NCBI RefSeq assembly: GCF_024343675.1
Contig: NZ_RJUD01000004.1
Coordinates: 1 to 64,000, forward strand
Source: Lacihabitans sp. CS3-21
GTDB lineage: Bacteria; Bacteroidota; Bacteroidia; Cytophagales; Spirosomataceae
Reading direction: 5' to 3'
Length of the DNA: 64,000 nt
The notes under the pieces are model-generated. The model ran no database searches. It saw nothing but the letters and a program-made list of their open reading frames with translations, and was not told where the DNA came from. Below are positions 52,136 to 61,646 of the stretch, in pieces. The translations under genes were made by a program, and so were the position numbers. The first letter of the stretch is position 1. Every line of letters begins with the position of its first letter.

Positions 52136-53242
52136 TTAAACTCTGAAGTTTTTAAGAATCCACCCACCACCTATCACATCTTCCCCCTCATAAAACACCG
52201 CTGCTTGTCCTGGGGCAATTGCGGCTACTGATTCTTGGAAATATGCTTCTATTTTATCAGACTCAATCTGCTTAATGTATGCTGATTGACCTTTATCTTT
52301 ATATCTAATTTTCGTGACGGTATCTAAGCCTCCTTCAGGTATGGCAGCATATTTTTGAAGATTAAGTTTACCCACAGTCATGGCATTTTTCAAAAGATAT
52401 TCTTCGGTTCCAAGGACTACTTCATTGGTTTCTTTTCGAATCTCTGTTACGAAAACCGGATAGCCCATTGCTATTTTTAGACCTTTTCTTTGTCCGATGG
52501 TATAAAATGGATAACCTTCGTTTTTTCCAACTATTTCACCTGTTTCAAGAACAAAATTACCGCCATTTACTCTTTCTTCTAATCCTTCCACTCGCCTTTT
52601 TAAGAATCCACGATAATCATTATCAGGAACAAAGCAGATTTCATAAGATTCGGATTTGTTTACTAAATCGTAGAATCCTTTTTGTTTGGCCATGGTTCTT
52701 ATTTCTTCTTTTGTATATCCTCCAAGAGGCAAAATTGTGCGTGACAGACTTTCTTGTGAAACTCCCCAGAGCACATAACTTTGGTCTTTTGTACTGTCCA
52801 CCCCTTTCGAAATCACATATCGGCCACCTTCTTCTCTGATTTTGGCGTAATGTCCAGTGGCAATAAACTCACAGTCTAAATTATCTGCCCTTCTCAATAA
52901 AGCATCCCATTTGATATGTGTATTGCATAAAACGCACGGGTTGGGAGTTCTTCCTTCGAGATACTCACCAGTGAAATGATCTATCACAAAATCACCAAAT
53001 TCAGAACGAATGTCTAATATATAGTGAGGAAATCCCAAATCCACTGCAATGGCTCTTGCATCATTTATTGAATCAAGGCTACAACAGCCTGTTTCTTTTT
53101 TTGTACCACCTGAGGATGCATAATCCCAGGTTTTCATGGTCATGCCTATAACCTCATAACCTTGCTCATGTAACAATACAGCTGCCAAAGAGCTATCTAT
53201 TCCGCCACTCATGGCTACCAAAACACGTCCTTTCTTACTCAT
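52136..53242 (-). CDS. mnmA: tRNA 2-thiouridylase MnmA
   Basis: 368-aa enzyme that makes s2U34 in tRNAs for Lys, Glu and Gln. PP-loop VAMSGGIDSSLAAVLL near the start, the two catalytic cysteines in NPCVLCN and YEICFVPDNDY, GHYAKI and KDQSYVLWGV. The GCCSLDSINDARAIA insertion is common in Bacteroidota. ATG 53242 is preferred over an upstream TTG (53263). It ends 3 bp from the convergent dnaB stop. Confidence 0.95.
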   Translation of the reverse strand: MSKKGRVLVAMSGGIDSSLAAVLLHEQGYEVIGMTMKTWDYASSGGTKKETGCCSLDSINDARAIAVDLGFPHYILDIRSEFGDFVIDHFTGEYLEGRTPNPCVLCNTHIKWDALLRRADNLDCEFIATGHYAKIREEGGRYVISKGVDSTKDQSYVLWGVSQESLSRTILPLGGYTKEEIRTMAKQKGFYDLVNKSESYEICFVPDNDYRGFLKRRVEGLEERVNGGNFVLETGEIVGKNEGYPFYTIGQRKGLKIAMGYPVFVTEIRKETNEVVLGTEEYLLKNAMTVGKLNLQKYAAIPEGGLDTVTKIRYKDKGQSAYIKQIESDKIEAYFQESVAAIAPGQAAVFYEGEDVIGGGWILKNFRV

Positions 53243-53361
53243 AATCTCACTGCGAGGATTCAAAGTCCTCCGTTTAGTTTAAAAATTAAAATACAAAAAT
53301 AAGTAACATTAAACCCATATGAATGGTTCTTGCTTAATTTTGCAAAAAAAACATTTAGAAG

Positions 53362-53919
53362 ATGCCCAAAACTATTTTGGTAAAGAACATAACAAGTTTG
53401 TCAGAAGCTAGGTATTGCTCAGGTATGATGGTAGATTTTATTTCTTTTGATTTAAATCCTGAAAGTCCTGATTTTGTTGATTTGAAGGAATTTGAAGAAA
53501 TAAAAAACTGGTTAAGTGGTGTAAAGATTTTGGGCTCTTTCAATACCAATGATATTTTTAAAATTATTGAAGCCCTAAACCATTACAAGCTAGATGGTTT
53601 TATTTTTGATGAAAATCAAAAAAGTATGCTAGAAGATCTTGATTCTACTATAAAGATATTAGAAATTGAAAATGTTGAAAATTTTGAGTCAAATCTAAAT
53701 GTGAATTTCATTATTTTGAAGAATATAAAAATAAATGAAATAGTACAACAGTGGTCAAAGGAATACCATACTTTGGTCGGCTATGAATTCGATAACATCG
53801 ATAACAAAAATCAAGAAATAGCCGGTTACGCATTCAAAGGCAGCAAAGAAGTACGTCCAGGTATTAATAATTATGACGGTCTCATGGAGGCTCTTGAAAA
53901 GCTTGAAGACCTCAATTAA
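53362..53919 (+). CDS. TrpF-like (phosphoribosylanthranilate isomerase-like) protein
   Basis: 185 aa. It aligns in outline to TrpF: an N-terminal strand, TSLSEARYCSGMMVDFISFDLNPESPDFVD (compare the GADAIGF..SPR region), a middle VKILGSF and a C-terminal EVRPGINNYDGLMEALEKL. But the catalytic KICG cysteine is replaced (LVKNIT) and the length and the QLHG motif are reduced, so isomerase activity is doubtful. No other trp gene is nearby. TAATTTTG (53335-53342) may be its -7 element. I infer a degenerate or re-purposed TIM-barrel. Confidence 0.6.
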   Translation: MPKTILVKNITSLSEARYCSGMMVDFISFDLNPESPDFVDLKEFEEIKNWLSGVKILGSFNTNDIFKIIEALNHYKLDGFIFDENQKSMLEDLDSTIKILEIENVENFESNLNVNFIILKNIKINEIVQQWSKEYHTLVGYEFDNIDNKNQEIAGYAFKGSKEVRPGINNYDGLMEALEKLEDLN

Positions 53920-54037
53920 TTTTTCAAATAACATATTTTCGGTTTATCAAGTATTTATACCACTTATGTAGTTTGCAATACATAGTACCGACGAACTGGC
54001 TAAGTTTGTTTCATAATTAATGAAAAAGCTATAATGT

Positions 54038-54499
54038 ATGTACAGAATTAAAAACCAAAACAGTATTTTAGGTGGAGTTTGCCAGGGATTGGCAAGTTAC
54101 TTGAAAACAGACCTTACATTGGTACGAATTGTATTTGTTGTCTTGTTTTTTACACCATTTCCGATTGTTATTTCGTACCTGATAATGTGGGCAGTTTTGC
54201 CCAAACACCAATTTGAGATGGTGAACAACAGTGAAGTTTATGATAGTAGTACAATTTTAAAACCAATAGCAGACATGAGCAATCAATCAAGAAACGGAAA
54301 TATGGTAGGAGGTTTAATCCTTATCATTTTAGGTGCAGTTTTTTCCTTCAAAACATTCTTTGACATAAACCTTTTTTCATATTTGAAAAACATGTGGCCT
54401 TTAATTCTAATTGGCTTGGGTGTTTGGATAATTGTTAAAGACAAGGATGAAAATAATGGAGATGTAAATAATAGCAATCCAACCGGTACCGGTTATTAA
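54038..54499 (+). CDS. PspC domain membrane protein
   Basis: 153 aa. An N-terminal PspC domain (1-55: GGVCQGLASYLKTDLTLVRIVFVVLFF, ending MWAVLPK) is followed by a loop and two more hydrophobic segments (about 90-105, 115-130). It resembles the PspC/LiaF-type membrane stress modules. TAAGTTTG at 54001-54008 is a candidate -7 element. The LiaF-like gene follows 12 bp downstream, and the two probably form one envelope-stress unit. Confidence 0.85.
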   Translation: MYRIKNQNSILGGVCQGLASYLKTDLTLVRIVFVVLFFTPFPIVISYLIMWAVLPKHQFEMVNNSEVYDSSTILKPIADMSNQSRNGNMVGGLILIILGAVFSFKTFFDINLFSYLKNMWPLILIGLGVWIIVKDKDENNGDVNNSNPTGTGY

Positions 54500-54511
54500 T
54501 CCTAAATATCT

Positions 54512-55507
54512 ATGAAAAATAACGGTAATATTTTTTTAGGAGCCATTTTGGTAGCCTTTGGAGTCTTGATGCTCGGCGTCGTAAATGATTGGTTTCAGTT
54601 TGAGGTTTCTATGCGAGAGTTGGCTAAATATTGGCCAGTACTCATAATATTGGGTGGTATAGCAGTGTTTTTTACTCCCAAAAGAACGGTTTTTAATCCT
54701 ACTACTGCCCTTTTGGTGGCTTTTGCAATACCATTAGCCATTTACAACGCATCTACCTCGGCCATTGACAAAGTGAGGTCAGAAATCAACGATGATTTTG
54801 ATTTTGATGTGGAAATGGATGACAATGATAACGATTTTAGTTTTGATGAAGACAGCACTTCGAACTCAAAAACATCTCAAAACTTTAGTGTGCCTTTCGA
54901 CAAGTCTGTTGAAGAAGTTAATTTAGAAATTGGAGGAGGAGCTGCAGAGTTCTTTTTGGGTGAAGCTTCTGGAAACGATTTGTTTTCTGCTGAAACTAGG
55001 CTTTTTGAGAACAAATTCAACCTAGAAGATGAAAAAAAGGGAACTACACATGAAATTTCCTTTAAGATGAGTTCCAAAAATGGCTCTGACAATATTAGAA
55101 TCGGCAAAGGAATAAACAACGATGTCAATCTGAAGTTAAATAAAACGCCGATTTGGAATCTAGATTTAGGAGTTGGGGCCGGAGAGCTAAAATTCGATTT
55201 GTCTGATTATAAAATAAAGGACATCAAAATGGAAACTGGTGCTGCTGATATAAGTTTGAAACTCGGTGATAAATTAAAAGAATCAAAAGTAAGAGTAGAA
55301 AGTGGAGTAGCTAAAGTTAAGATTATGGTACCAAGAGGAGTTGCATGTCAAATCAAGATGGACGGAGCATTGAACGCCAAAGATTTTGATGGATTTTCGA
55401 AATCAAGTTCAGGAACTTGGAAAACGGATAATTTCGAAACAGCAACCAACAAAATTTATTTAGAAATCAAAAGCGGACTTTCTGCAGTTTCTGTTGATAG
55501 ATACTAA
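54512..55507 (+). CDS. LiaF-like membrane protein with toastrack-type domain
   Basis: 331 aa. Two or three N-terminal hydrophobic segments (about 7-28, 37-53, 60-80; LiaF-TM/DUF5668 type), an acidic Asp/Asn-rich linker (about 90-118) and a repetitive beta-rich C-terminal domain (about 125-331) with repeated N-x-x-IGGGAAEF, LDLGVGAGELKFDL, METGAADISLKL, VESGVAKVKI motifs, typical of cell-wall-stress LiaF/toastrack folds. Partner of the PspC gene. Ligand unknown. Confidence 0.82.
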   Translation: MKNNGNIFLGAILVAFGVLMLGVVNDWFQFEVSMRELAKYWPVLIILGGIAVFFTPKRTVFNPTTALLVAFAIPLAIYNASTSAIDKVRSEINDDFDFDVEMDDNDNDFSFDEDSTSNSKTSQNFSVPFDKSVEEVNLEIGGGAAEFFLGEASGNDLFSAETRLFENKFNLEDEKKGTTHEISFKMSSKNGSDNIRIGKGINNDVNLKLNKTPIWNLDLGVGAGELKFDLSDYKIKDIKMETGAADISLKLGDKLKESKVRVESGVAKVKIMVPRGVACQIKMDGALNAKDFDGFSKSSSGTWKTDNFETATNKIYLEIKSGLSAVSVDRY

Positions 55508-55525
55508 TTTAATAAAATTATATCG

Positions 55526-55560
55526 AAGATTGAGTGACCACAAGTTGCTCAATCTTTGTA
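55526..55560. terminator. Hairpin between two convergent genes
   Basis: 13-bp stem with two G-T pairs (55526-55538 with 55544-55556) and a 5-nt loop, but only a weak T-run. It overlaps the 3' end of the minus-strand permease gene. A terminator for the LiaF-like gene is plausible. Confidence 0.4.
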
Positions 55561-56760
55561 TTTTAGGGCTTCTACAGGGCTTATTTTCTTTATAATAAGC
55601 GATGGTAAATAAGTTACCAATAATACCACAACAAAAACAGAAAGATTAACTATCAATACAATCCACCAATTCCAATCAATGGGAACATAATTCATGTAAT
55701 AATTGGCAGCATCCAATTTAACCAGCTTATATGTTGATTGTAAATAAGCTATTCCAATTCCAAGTAAATTTCCCCAAAACAATCCCCAAAGTATAATTTT
55801 CGAACCATTTATAAGGAAAATGTTCCTTATTTGCGTATTTTGTGTTCCTACAGCCTTTAAGAGGCCTATCATTGGAGTTCTTTCCATAATCATGATTAAA
55901 AGCACAGAAATCATATTGAAAGCAGCAACAATTGTAATGAGTGCTATAACCATAATAATGTTCCGGTCCAACAATTTGAACCAATCGAAAAATTGTGGTA
56001 AAATCTCAGGAACTTTTAAAACTTCATATTCTTGAGGAAAAATCTCTAGCAATTTTTTCTTTACCTCATCAATTGTCTCAACGTCTTTTATAAAAATCTC
56101 GTAGTGACCAAATTCCCCTTTTTCCCAATTATTGATTTTTTGAATCAATTTTAAATTTGTTAATACATAAACCTGATCTAATTCCTCTACATTAGAATCA
56201 TATATCCCAACAATTTTTAGCTTCCTTGCTCTAGGAGGATTTTGGATAAAATAAACCAATAAGTCATCCTCGAGTTTTAGTTGTAATTCGTTTGCTATTT
56301 TTTTACTAATAATAATTTCATTCTCAGCTAAAAATGATAACTTTCTACCTTCTATTATATTCTGCTCAAATTCATTCCAATCGTATTTCGAATCTATGCC
56401 TTTGAGTACTACACCAGATATTTCTTCTTCAGATTTTAGAATTACAGACTTTAAAGCGACTTTATTTATAGACTTTACCTCTGGCAATTTTATGGATTTA
56501 TTAAAAAAATCCAAATTATTTGCCATGGTCGCTTCCTCAAACGAGCGATTAAGTGTAATTTTGTTAACTTGAATGTGGGAGGTTTGGCTAAAAAGTTTCT
56601 TTTTGATGGTATTTTTGAATCCAACAAGTATAAAAAAAGAAAGTATAAGCACTGACACGGCAATAGCAATGCTTGCAATTCCGACTTTAATGATAATAGA
56701 AGAAAAGGTTTGATTTTTGGTATGTTGAATTTTTTTAGCCAAATACAATGCAATATTCAT
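55549..56760 (-). CDS. LolC/LolE-like ABC permease
   Basis: 403-aa FtsX-type permease: one helix near the start (about 28-53), a large periplasmic MacB-like domain (about 55-265) and three C-terminal helices. The SIIIKVGIASIAIAVSVLIL and ERTPMIGLLKAVGTQNTQIRNIF motifs are typical of lipoprotein-releasing LolC/E permeases. The likely ATPase is the LolD-type gene at 28820, about 27 kb away; this link is inferred. ATG 56760 (MNIALYLAKKI) is preferred over the one at 56802. Confidence 0.85.
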   Translation of the reverse strand: MNIALYLAKKIQHTKNQTFSSIIIKVGIASIAIAVSVLILSFFILVGFKNTIKKKLFSQTSHIQVNKITLNRSFEEATMANNLDFFNKSIKLPEVKSINKVALKSVILKSEEEISGVVLKGIDSKYDWNEFEQNIIEGRKLSFLAENEIIISKKIANELQLKLEDDLLVYFIQNPPRARKLKIVGIYDSNVEELDQVYVLTNLKLIQKINNWEKGEFGHYEIFIKDVETIDEVKKKLLEIFPQEYEVLKVPEILPQFFDWFKLLDRNIIMVIALITIVAAFNMISVLLIMIMERTPMIGLLKAVGTQNTQIRNIFLINGSKIILWGLFWGNLLGIGIAYLQSTYKLVKLDAANYYMNYVPIDWNWWIVLIVNLSVFVVVLLVTYLPSLIIKKISPVEALKYKD

Positions 56761-56877
56761 CCAATAATCTTTTTCTGTTTTTATAAAAATGTAAGATTGC
56801 AAAAGTAATGTTTGGAATTGAAAAGCAAGTTAAAAAACCAAAGGAGTTTGAATAAATAATAAAAGAGAAAGGATTTG

Positions 56878-58410
56878 ATGAGAGAACAAGAAATTTTAAT
56901 CATAGATTTTGGGTCACAATATACCCAATTGATAGCCAGAAGAGTGAGAGAATTAAACGTTTATTGCGAAATTCATCCATTTCACCATCTTCCAGAAATT
57001 ACTGAAAATTTAAAAGGAATAATACTCTCGGGTAGCCCATGTTCTGTTAGAGACGAGGAATCTCCCAATATTGCCCTAGAACAATGGAGAGGTAAATTAC
57101 CAATTTTGGGTGTTTGCTATGGAGCTCAAATGATGGCGAATAATTTTGCAGGTAGCGTAGAAGCTTCCAACACCCGGGAATACGGGAGAGCTGTTCTGGA
57201 AGAATTTGATTCCGAAAATGAGTTATTTAGTGGTATTTCACGAAATTCTCAAGTATGGATGTCACATGGAGATACCATCACAAAACTTCCAGAAGGTGCA
57301 AGGTTATTGGCATCAACGTCTTCAGTAAAAAATGCAGGTTTTGTATTTGAAAACGAAAAGACATTTGGTATTCAGTTTCACCCAGAAGTTACTCATTCTA
57401 CAGATGGGGTTAAAATACTCGAGAACTTTGTTGTGAAAATATGTGGATGCGACCAAAGTTATACACCAAACTCATTCGTTGAAACTTCTGTTGTGGAATT
57501 AAAAGAGCAACTAGGAGAAGATAAAGTAGTTTTGGGACTTTCTGGTGGTGTTGATTCGTCAGTAGCGGCTTTATTGATTCATAAAGCTATTGGTAAAAAT
57601 CTGTATTGCATTTTTGTTGACAATGGTTTGCTAAGGAAAAATGAATACCAGCAAGTATTGGAGTCTTATAAAGGATTAGGGTTAAATGTCATTGGTGTGG
57701 ATGCGTCAAAAAGATTTTATGCAGCATTAAAAGGCCTGACCGATCCTGAAGCAAAAAGAAAAGCAATTGGTAAAACTTTCATTGAAGTTTTTGACGATGA
57801 AGCACACAAAATTTCAGATGTTAAGTGGCTTGGACAAGGTACAATTTATCCGGATATTATAGAATCGGTTTCAGTAAAAGGACCTTCTGTAACGATAAAG
57901 TCTCATCACAATGTTGGTGGCTTGCCAGATTATATGAAACTAAAAATTGTAGAGCCGCTAAAAACTCTTTTTAAGGATGGTGTAAGGTTAGTTGGAAAAT
58001 CTATGGATATGCCACAACATATTTTAGGTAGACACCCATTTCCAGGCCCAGGCTTAGGAATTAGAATTCTTGGAGAGGTGACCGCCGAAAAAGTAGAGAT
58101 CCTTCAAAATGTAGATGATGTGTTTATTTCAGGTTTAAAAGAAAAGGGATTATATGATTCTATTTGGCAGGCAGGAGCAATGTTATTGCCAGTACAAAGT
58201 GTAGGTGTTATGGGCGACGAACGTACTTATGAGAGCGTGGTAGCTTTAAGAGCTGTAACTAGTGTAGATGGTATGACTGCTGACTGGGCACATTTGCCTT
58301 ATGAATTTCTAGGAGAAGTTTCAAATAATATTATCAATAAAGTTCGGGGTGTTAACAGAGTCGTTTATGATATAAGTTCAAAGCCACCTGCTACCATTGA
58401 ATGGGAATAA
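56878..58410 (+). CDS. guaA: GMP synthase (glutamine-hydrolysing)
   Basis: 510-aa enzyme converting XMP to GMP. N-terminal glutamine amidotransferase with [17 protein letters not shown]-like start, nucleophile Cys in GVCYGAQ and HPEVTHS; PP-loop ATPase domain with [12 protein letters not shown]-terminal dimerisation domain with [17 protein letters not shown] and KPPATIEWE. Upstream AGAAAGGA about 5 bp before the ATG is one of the few Shine-Dalgarno-like sequences here. ATG 56878 preferred over the TTG just upstream. Confidence 0.97.
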   Translation: MREQEILIIDFGSQYTQLIARRVRELNVYCEIHPFHHLPEITENLKGIILSGSPCSVRDEESPNIALEQWRGKLPILGVCYGAQMMANNFAGSVEASNTREYGRAVLEEFDSENELFSGISRNSQVWMSHGDTITKLPEGARLLASTSSVKNAGFVFENEKTFGIQFHPEVTHSTDGVKILENFVVKICGCDQSYTPNSFVETSVVELKEQLGEDKVVLGLSGGVDSSVAALLIHKAIGKNLYCIFVDNGLLRKNEYQQVLESYKGLGLNVIGVDASKRFYAALKGLTDPEAKRKAIGKTFIEVFDDEAHKISDVKWLGQGTIYPDIIESVSVKGPSVTIKSHHNVGGLPDYMKLKIVEPLKTLFKDGVRLVGKSMDMPQHILGRHPFPGPGLGIRILGEVTAEKVEILQNVDDVFISGLKEKGLYDSIWQAGAMLLPVQSVGVMGDERTYESVVALRAVTSVDGMTADWAHLPYEFLGEVSNNIINKVRGVNRVVYDISSKPPATIEWE

Positions 58411-58443
58411 AAAAAGCCAGACTATTCAGTCTGGCTTTTTTTT
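58411..58443. terminator. Bidirectional terminator of guaA and wecA-like gene
   Basis: 13-bp perfect stem (58411-58423 with 58428-58440), ATTC loop, long T-run on plus and a T-run on minus. It sits between the convergent stop codons. Confidence 0.92.
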
Positions 58444-58456
58444 AAGAATATTTTTG

Positions 58457-59638
58457 TCAGTTTGGATTTATGCTTCTTTCAAATTTTAATGAAGGCTTTC
58501 TCATTGATTTCAAATTTTTTTCAGCTTCTTTATTCGAAATCTTCTGCTTATAAAACTTCAATCTTCTTACTTCTAGCTGTCTAGCCAATAAAAGATAGGC
58601 TAAAAATAAAATCAAAAGCGATACTGATAATTGAGTATTTGTAAAGTAAGTTCTCAAAACGTACGTAAAAGTGGTAAGTGAAATTGTAGCGAAATAAAGA
58701 ATAAATGAAGTAGCAATGTGGGAAAGCCCATTATCGACCATTAAATGGTGTAGGTGCAACCTATCTGCTTTAAAAGGCGATTTACCCTTTAAAATTCTTA
58801 AGCCAAAAACTCGTAAAGTATCAAAAATAGGAACTGAAAGCAAAACTATTGCAATTACGGGAGCATTTTGATATACTGAGTTATGATTTGTATTAAAAAC
58901 ATTGTGTTGAACAAACTTGATGGCCAATACTGCAACTACAAATCCGACTATTAATGAACCAGTATCTCCCATAAATATTTTGTTGGTTGGAGAAAAGTTA
59001 TATCGCAAGAAACCCAACAAAGACGCAGACATTGAAAAGCCAAGGCATGCCAAAGACCATTCATTATTTAAAGCAAACCAAAGAGCAAAACCAGCACTGG
59101 CAATCATAGCAATTCCACCAGAAAGACCGTCAACGCCATCTATTAAGTTAAATGAGTTTATAAGTGCCACTATTAGAAATATTGTAAAAAGAACGCTGAC
59201 CACATAATGAAGCTCATAAATTCCAAATATTCCAAAAAAACTAGTGATTCTTAAATCGCTTCCAACCACTACTAAAATCGCTACCAAAACTTGTGAACCA
59301 AGTTTTTTCAATGCATCTAAAGCAAAAAGATCATCTTTAATACCCAAGAAGAATAGGATAACAAGCCCAGCAAATACTTTATGCAATAAAAAACCTTCAT
59401 CGCTGAAATTCCACAGCATGTAGCCAATTAAAGTACTTGCAAATATCGCCACTCCTCCGAAAGTTGGAGTTGGGGTTTCGTGCGAACTCCTTTTGATAGG
59501 ATCCACCATTAAACCCTTAAGATTGCAAATATTTATAATTACAGGAATAGATCTCCATGTAATGGCGAAAGAAAGAACCATTGAAATGACCAATTGATAG
59601 GTTTTTTCAAGGAAAAGATTTTCGAATATAAAATTCAT
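58457..59638 (-). CDS. MraY/WecA-type undecaprenyl-phosphate sugar-1-phosphate transferase
   Basis: 393-aa inner-membrane enzyme with about 11 helices. Motifs of the family: HETPTPTFGGVAIF, GIKDDLFALDALKKLGSQ, the catalytic NSFNLIDGVDGLSGGI, NKIFMGDTGSLIVGF, and the cytosolic DRLHLHHLMVDNGL. It transfers a HexNAc-1-phosphate to undecaprenyl phosphate to begin a surface polysaccharide. The next upstream genes are a WcaF-like acetyltransferase and a TyrA-like enzyme. ATG 59638 is preferred over one at 59671. Confidence 0.9.
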   Translation of the reverse strand: MNFIFENLFLEKTYQLVISMVLSFAITWRSIPVIINICNLKGLMVDPIKRSSHETPTPTFGGVAIFASTLIGYMLWNFSDEGFLLHKVFAGLVILFFLGIKDDLFALDALKKLGSQVLVAILVVVGSDLRITSFFGIFGIYELHYVVSVLFTIFLIVALINSFNLIDGVDGLSGGIAMIASAGFALWFALNNEWSLACLGFSMSASLLGFLRYNFSPTNKIFMGDTGSLIVGFVVAVLAIKFVQHNVFNTNHNSVYQNAPVIAIVLLSVPIFDTLRVFGLRILKGKSPFKADRLHLHHLMVDNGLSHIATSFILYFATISLTTFTYVLRTYFTNTQLSVSLLILFLAYLLLARQLEVRRLKFYKQKISNKEAEKNLKSMRKPSLKFERSINPN

Positions 59639-59744
59639 TTTATAATTAGTTTCTTCATCAGAACATTTCAAATATACTTACAAAACAACCTTACGAACAA
59701 AATTTTAACAGAATATTGCTTTAAAATCTTATTTTAAGGAAAGA

Positions 59745-60296
59745 TTAGTCTAAAATTTTACGTACTCTAAGGAAAATTGCTGGATTTCCTTGAAAAACTG
59801 AGTAAGCGGATAAGTTTTTGGTAGCAACTGATCCTACTGTTAAAACAGCATGACTTTCTATAGTTACACCTGGACAAACCACGGTCTTTGCTCCTACCCA
59901 TGCACCATTTTCAATGGTGATTTTTCCAGGTATAAGGTCGAATGTCTTTTTTGAGTAATCATGATTTCCTGTTAGCAACAATGCCCCCTGAGAAATACAA
60001 ACATTTTCACAAATTATAACATCAACAAAATTATCAATCCATACATTTTCGCCAATCCAAACATTATCTTTAATGGTCAAGAACCATGGATATTTAATAT
60101 TTACGCTTGGTTTTATCGTAATATTATGACCAATTCTTGCTCCAAAAAGTCTCAAAAAAAATATTTTAATTTTTATCGGAAATGGTAATGTACTGTTGAT
60201 GAATATGTTACTAATAACATGCCAAAAAAATCTTTTAATGAAACTTCCTGGTTTATACCATGAATTATCGAATTTTCCCAAGTCAACTTCTTTCAT
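59745..60296 (-). CDS. WcaF-like acetyltransferase
   Basis: 183-aa left-handed beta-helix enzyme. The N-terminal FDNSWYKPGSFIKRFFWHVI is typical of the WcaF-like subgroup; hexapeptide repeats run from about residue 70 (NIKYPWFLTIKDNVWIGENVWIDNF) with the catalytic His in GNHDYSKK and the end motif G-N-P-A. It O-acetylates a sugar of a surface polysaccharide. Overlaps the TyrA-like gene by 4 bp, upstream of the transferase gene. Confidence 0.85.
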   Translation of the reverse strand: MKEVDLGKFDNSWYKPGSFIKRFFWHVISNIFINSTLPFPIKIKIFFLRLFGARIGHNITIKPSVNIKYPWFLTIKDNVWIGENVWIDNFVDVIICENVCISQGALLLTGNHDYSKKTFDLIPGKITIENGAWVGAKTVVCPGVTIESHAVLTVGSVATKNLSAYSVFQGNPAIFLRVRKILD

Positions 60297-61546
60297 TTGT
60301 TTATTCTAGAAATTAGTTCATTACTTTTTCTTCTTCCTTCTTCCAATCTGGGAGCTAAAAACTTTTTAGTAGCATCAAAATGCTGTTCATAGGCTTTTTT
60401 ATCACCTAATTCAAGGATATTCGTCCATTCATGAACGGCAGTGTGAAATGCCAAATCATCAATAATGTTGCTTTTATCTTTTATGGCTGTTTCTATGGTT
60501 TCTTCTAGTAAATCATCATTTAAAAATAAATACTCCGCTAATCCTACCCTCAATTTAAATGGAGGAGTCTGGCACACAAGGTTTTTATAGGGATTTATGC
60601 CCAGTTCAGACCAAGTACACACCATACTCAATAAACTTAAATGAGAATTTGCTTTATGATTTTCTCCAGGATTGAGTGTATATTCTTGCATGATGTCATC
60701 ATTTAACATCATTTCGGCATTGTGATTGGCGAAAACGGTTTCCTTGGCTTTGAGGATTTTATTTCTAAACTTTTGTTTGTTTTCAGAAATCATCATCCCG
60801 AAAAGTTCATTTTCAGTGGTAGCGAACTTTCTTACATCCTTAATCGCATAAGGATTGTGAAATGCTAGACCCGAATACACGTGTGATTTGTACGAAAATA
60901 TCCTTAAAGTGAGCAGAATCTTCATGTTATCAATCCCATTGATGGTGTTTTTATCTTCCCATGGAAAGGATTTTCGATGCATAAAGGCAGTTCCTATACT
61001 TTCAAAACCTACATGCGTGATAACTTGTATATCCGCCATCATTTTATCGTGAGCATGAAAATCTTCTAAAACTTCAACATTAGCTCCTGTTTTGGAGAAA
61101 AGCTCTTGTGACAAGACAAAAGCCTCATTTGAAGCTCTGTGTTGAAAAATAGCAATCGTTTGTCCTTTGGGGTTGATTGCTGGCCCAAAAAGTGCATGTG
61201 AACCTACTATCTGCGTATCCTTTGGTAAATATTTTTCAAAAGCGGCTATTTCTGGAGTTTTTACAGACGTTTGCCCAGTAACGATTGCCCCAAATTTTGT
61301 TGAAGGTCCAGCAAACTTTACCACTTCTGCAATGTTTTCGGCTTCGACACAATACATGATAAAATCACAAATTCTGGAAACCGAAACTGCATCAGGTAGA
61401 ATTTTTATGTTTGTATCCGCAAGTTCGGTTACCAACTCATCAAATTTGTTTGGTAGGTCGCAGCCATAAACTTCCATGGATAGGGAATCCCATGTTTTGG
61501 CAAAAAGTTTGCCCATATCACCCAAACCAATAATCCCAATTTTCAT
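60293..61546 (-). CDS. Prephenate dehydrogenase, fungal TYR1-like
   Basis: 417 aa, longer than the usual ~300-aa bacterial TyrA. NAD(P) motif GIIGLGDMG (4-12), probable catalytic His117 in GSHALFGP, and AFEKYLPKD. The C-terminal half (ITHVGFESIGTAF, LRIFSYKSHVYSGLAFHNP, NSHLSLLSMV, EYLFLNDDLLEETIETAIKDKS) runs parallel to yeast Tyr1 as I remember it, more than to the usual bacterial type. It makes 4-hydroxyphenylpyruvate for tyrosine. No chorismate mutase domain or ACT domain is seen. Overlaps the WcaF-like gene. Confidence 0.8.
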   Translation of the reverse strand: MKIGIIGLGDMGKLFAKTWDSLSMEVYGCDLPNKFDELVTELADTNIKILPDAVSVSRICDFIMYCVEAENIAEVVKFAGPSTKFGAIVTGQTSVKTPEIAAFEKYLPKDTQIVGSHALFGPAINPKGQTIAIFQHRASNEAFVLSQELFSKTGANVEVLEDFHAHDKMMADIQVITHVGFESIGTAFMHRKSFPWEDKNTINGIDNMKILLTLRIFSYKSHVYSGLAFHNPYAIKDVRKFATTENELFGMMISENKQKFRNKILKAKETVFANHNAEMMLNDDIMQEYTLNPGENHKANSHLSLLSMVCTWSELGINPYKNLVCQTPPFKLRVGLAEYLFLNDDLLEETIETAIKDKSNIIDDLAFHTAVHEWTNILELGDKKAYEQHFDATKKFLAPRLEEGRRKSNELISRINK

Positions 61547-61587
61547 TAAAAGAGCGAATTTTTACAAATTTAGGATAAAAGTATGGT

Positions 61588-61623
61588 TATAAAAAAGGGT
61601 TTGATGTAAAACACCAAACCCTT
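61588..61623 (-). terminator. Terminator of the 61647 gene
   Basis: On the minus strand a stem of 12 bp with one mismatch (61595-61606 with 61612-61623) and TTTTA-type loop is followed by TTTTTTAT. It is 24 bp past the amidohydrolase stop and about 40 bp before the TyrA-like gene. Confidence 0.8.
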
Positions 61624-61646
61624 AATGAGTAAATTTGAATAGCTTC

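Noticed and set aside
52468-52839. 123-codon frame antisense to mnmA.
   Set aside because: Hydrophobic only because it is antisense to mnmA codons; no start context and no family likeness.
53243-53275. Small hairpin GAGGA ... TCCTC near the mnmA start.
   Set aside because: Only five pairs with a 7-nt loop. It could be chance; no evidence for a regulatory role.
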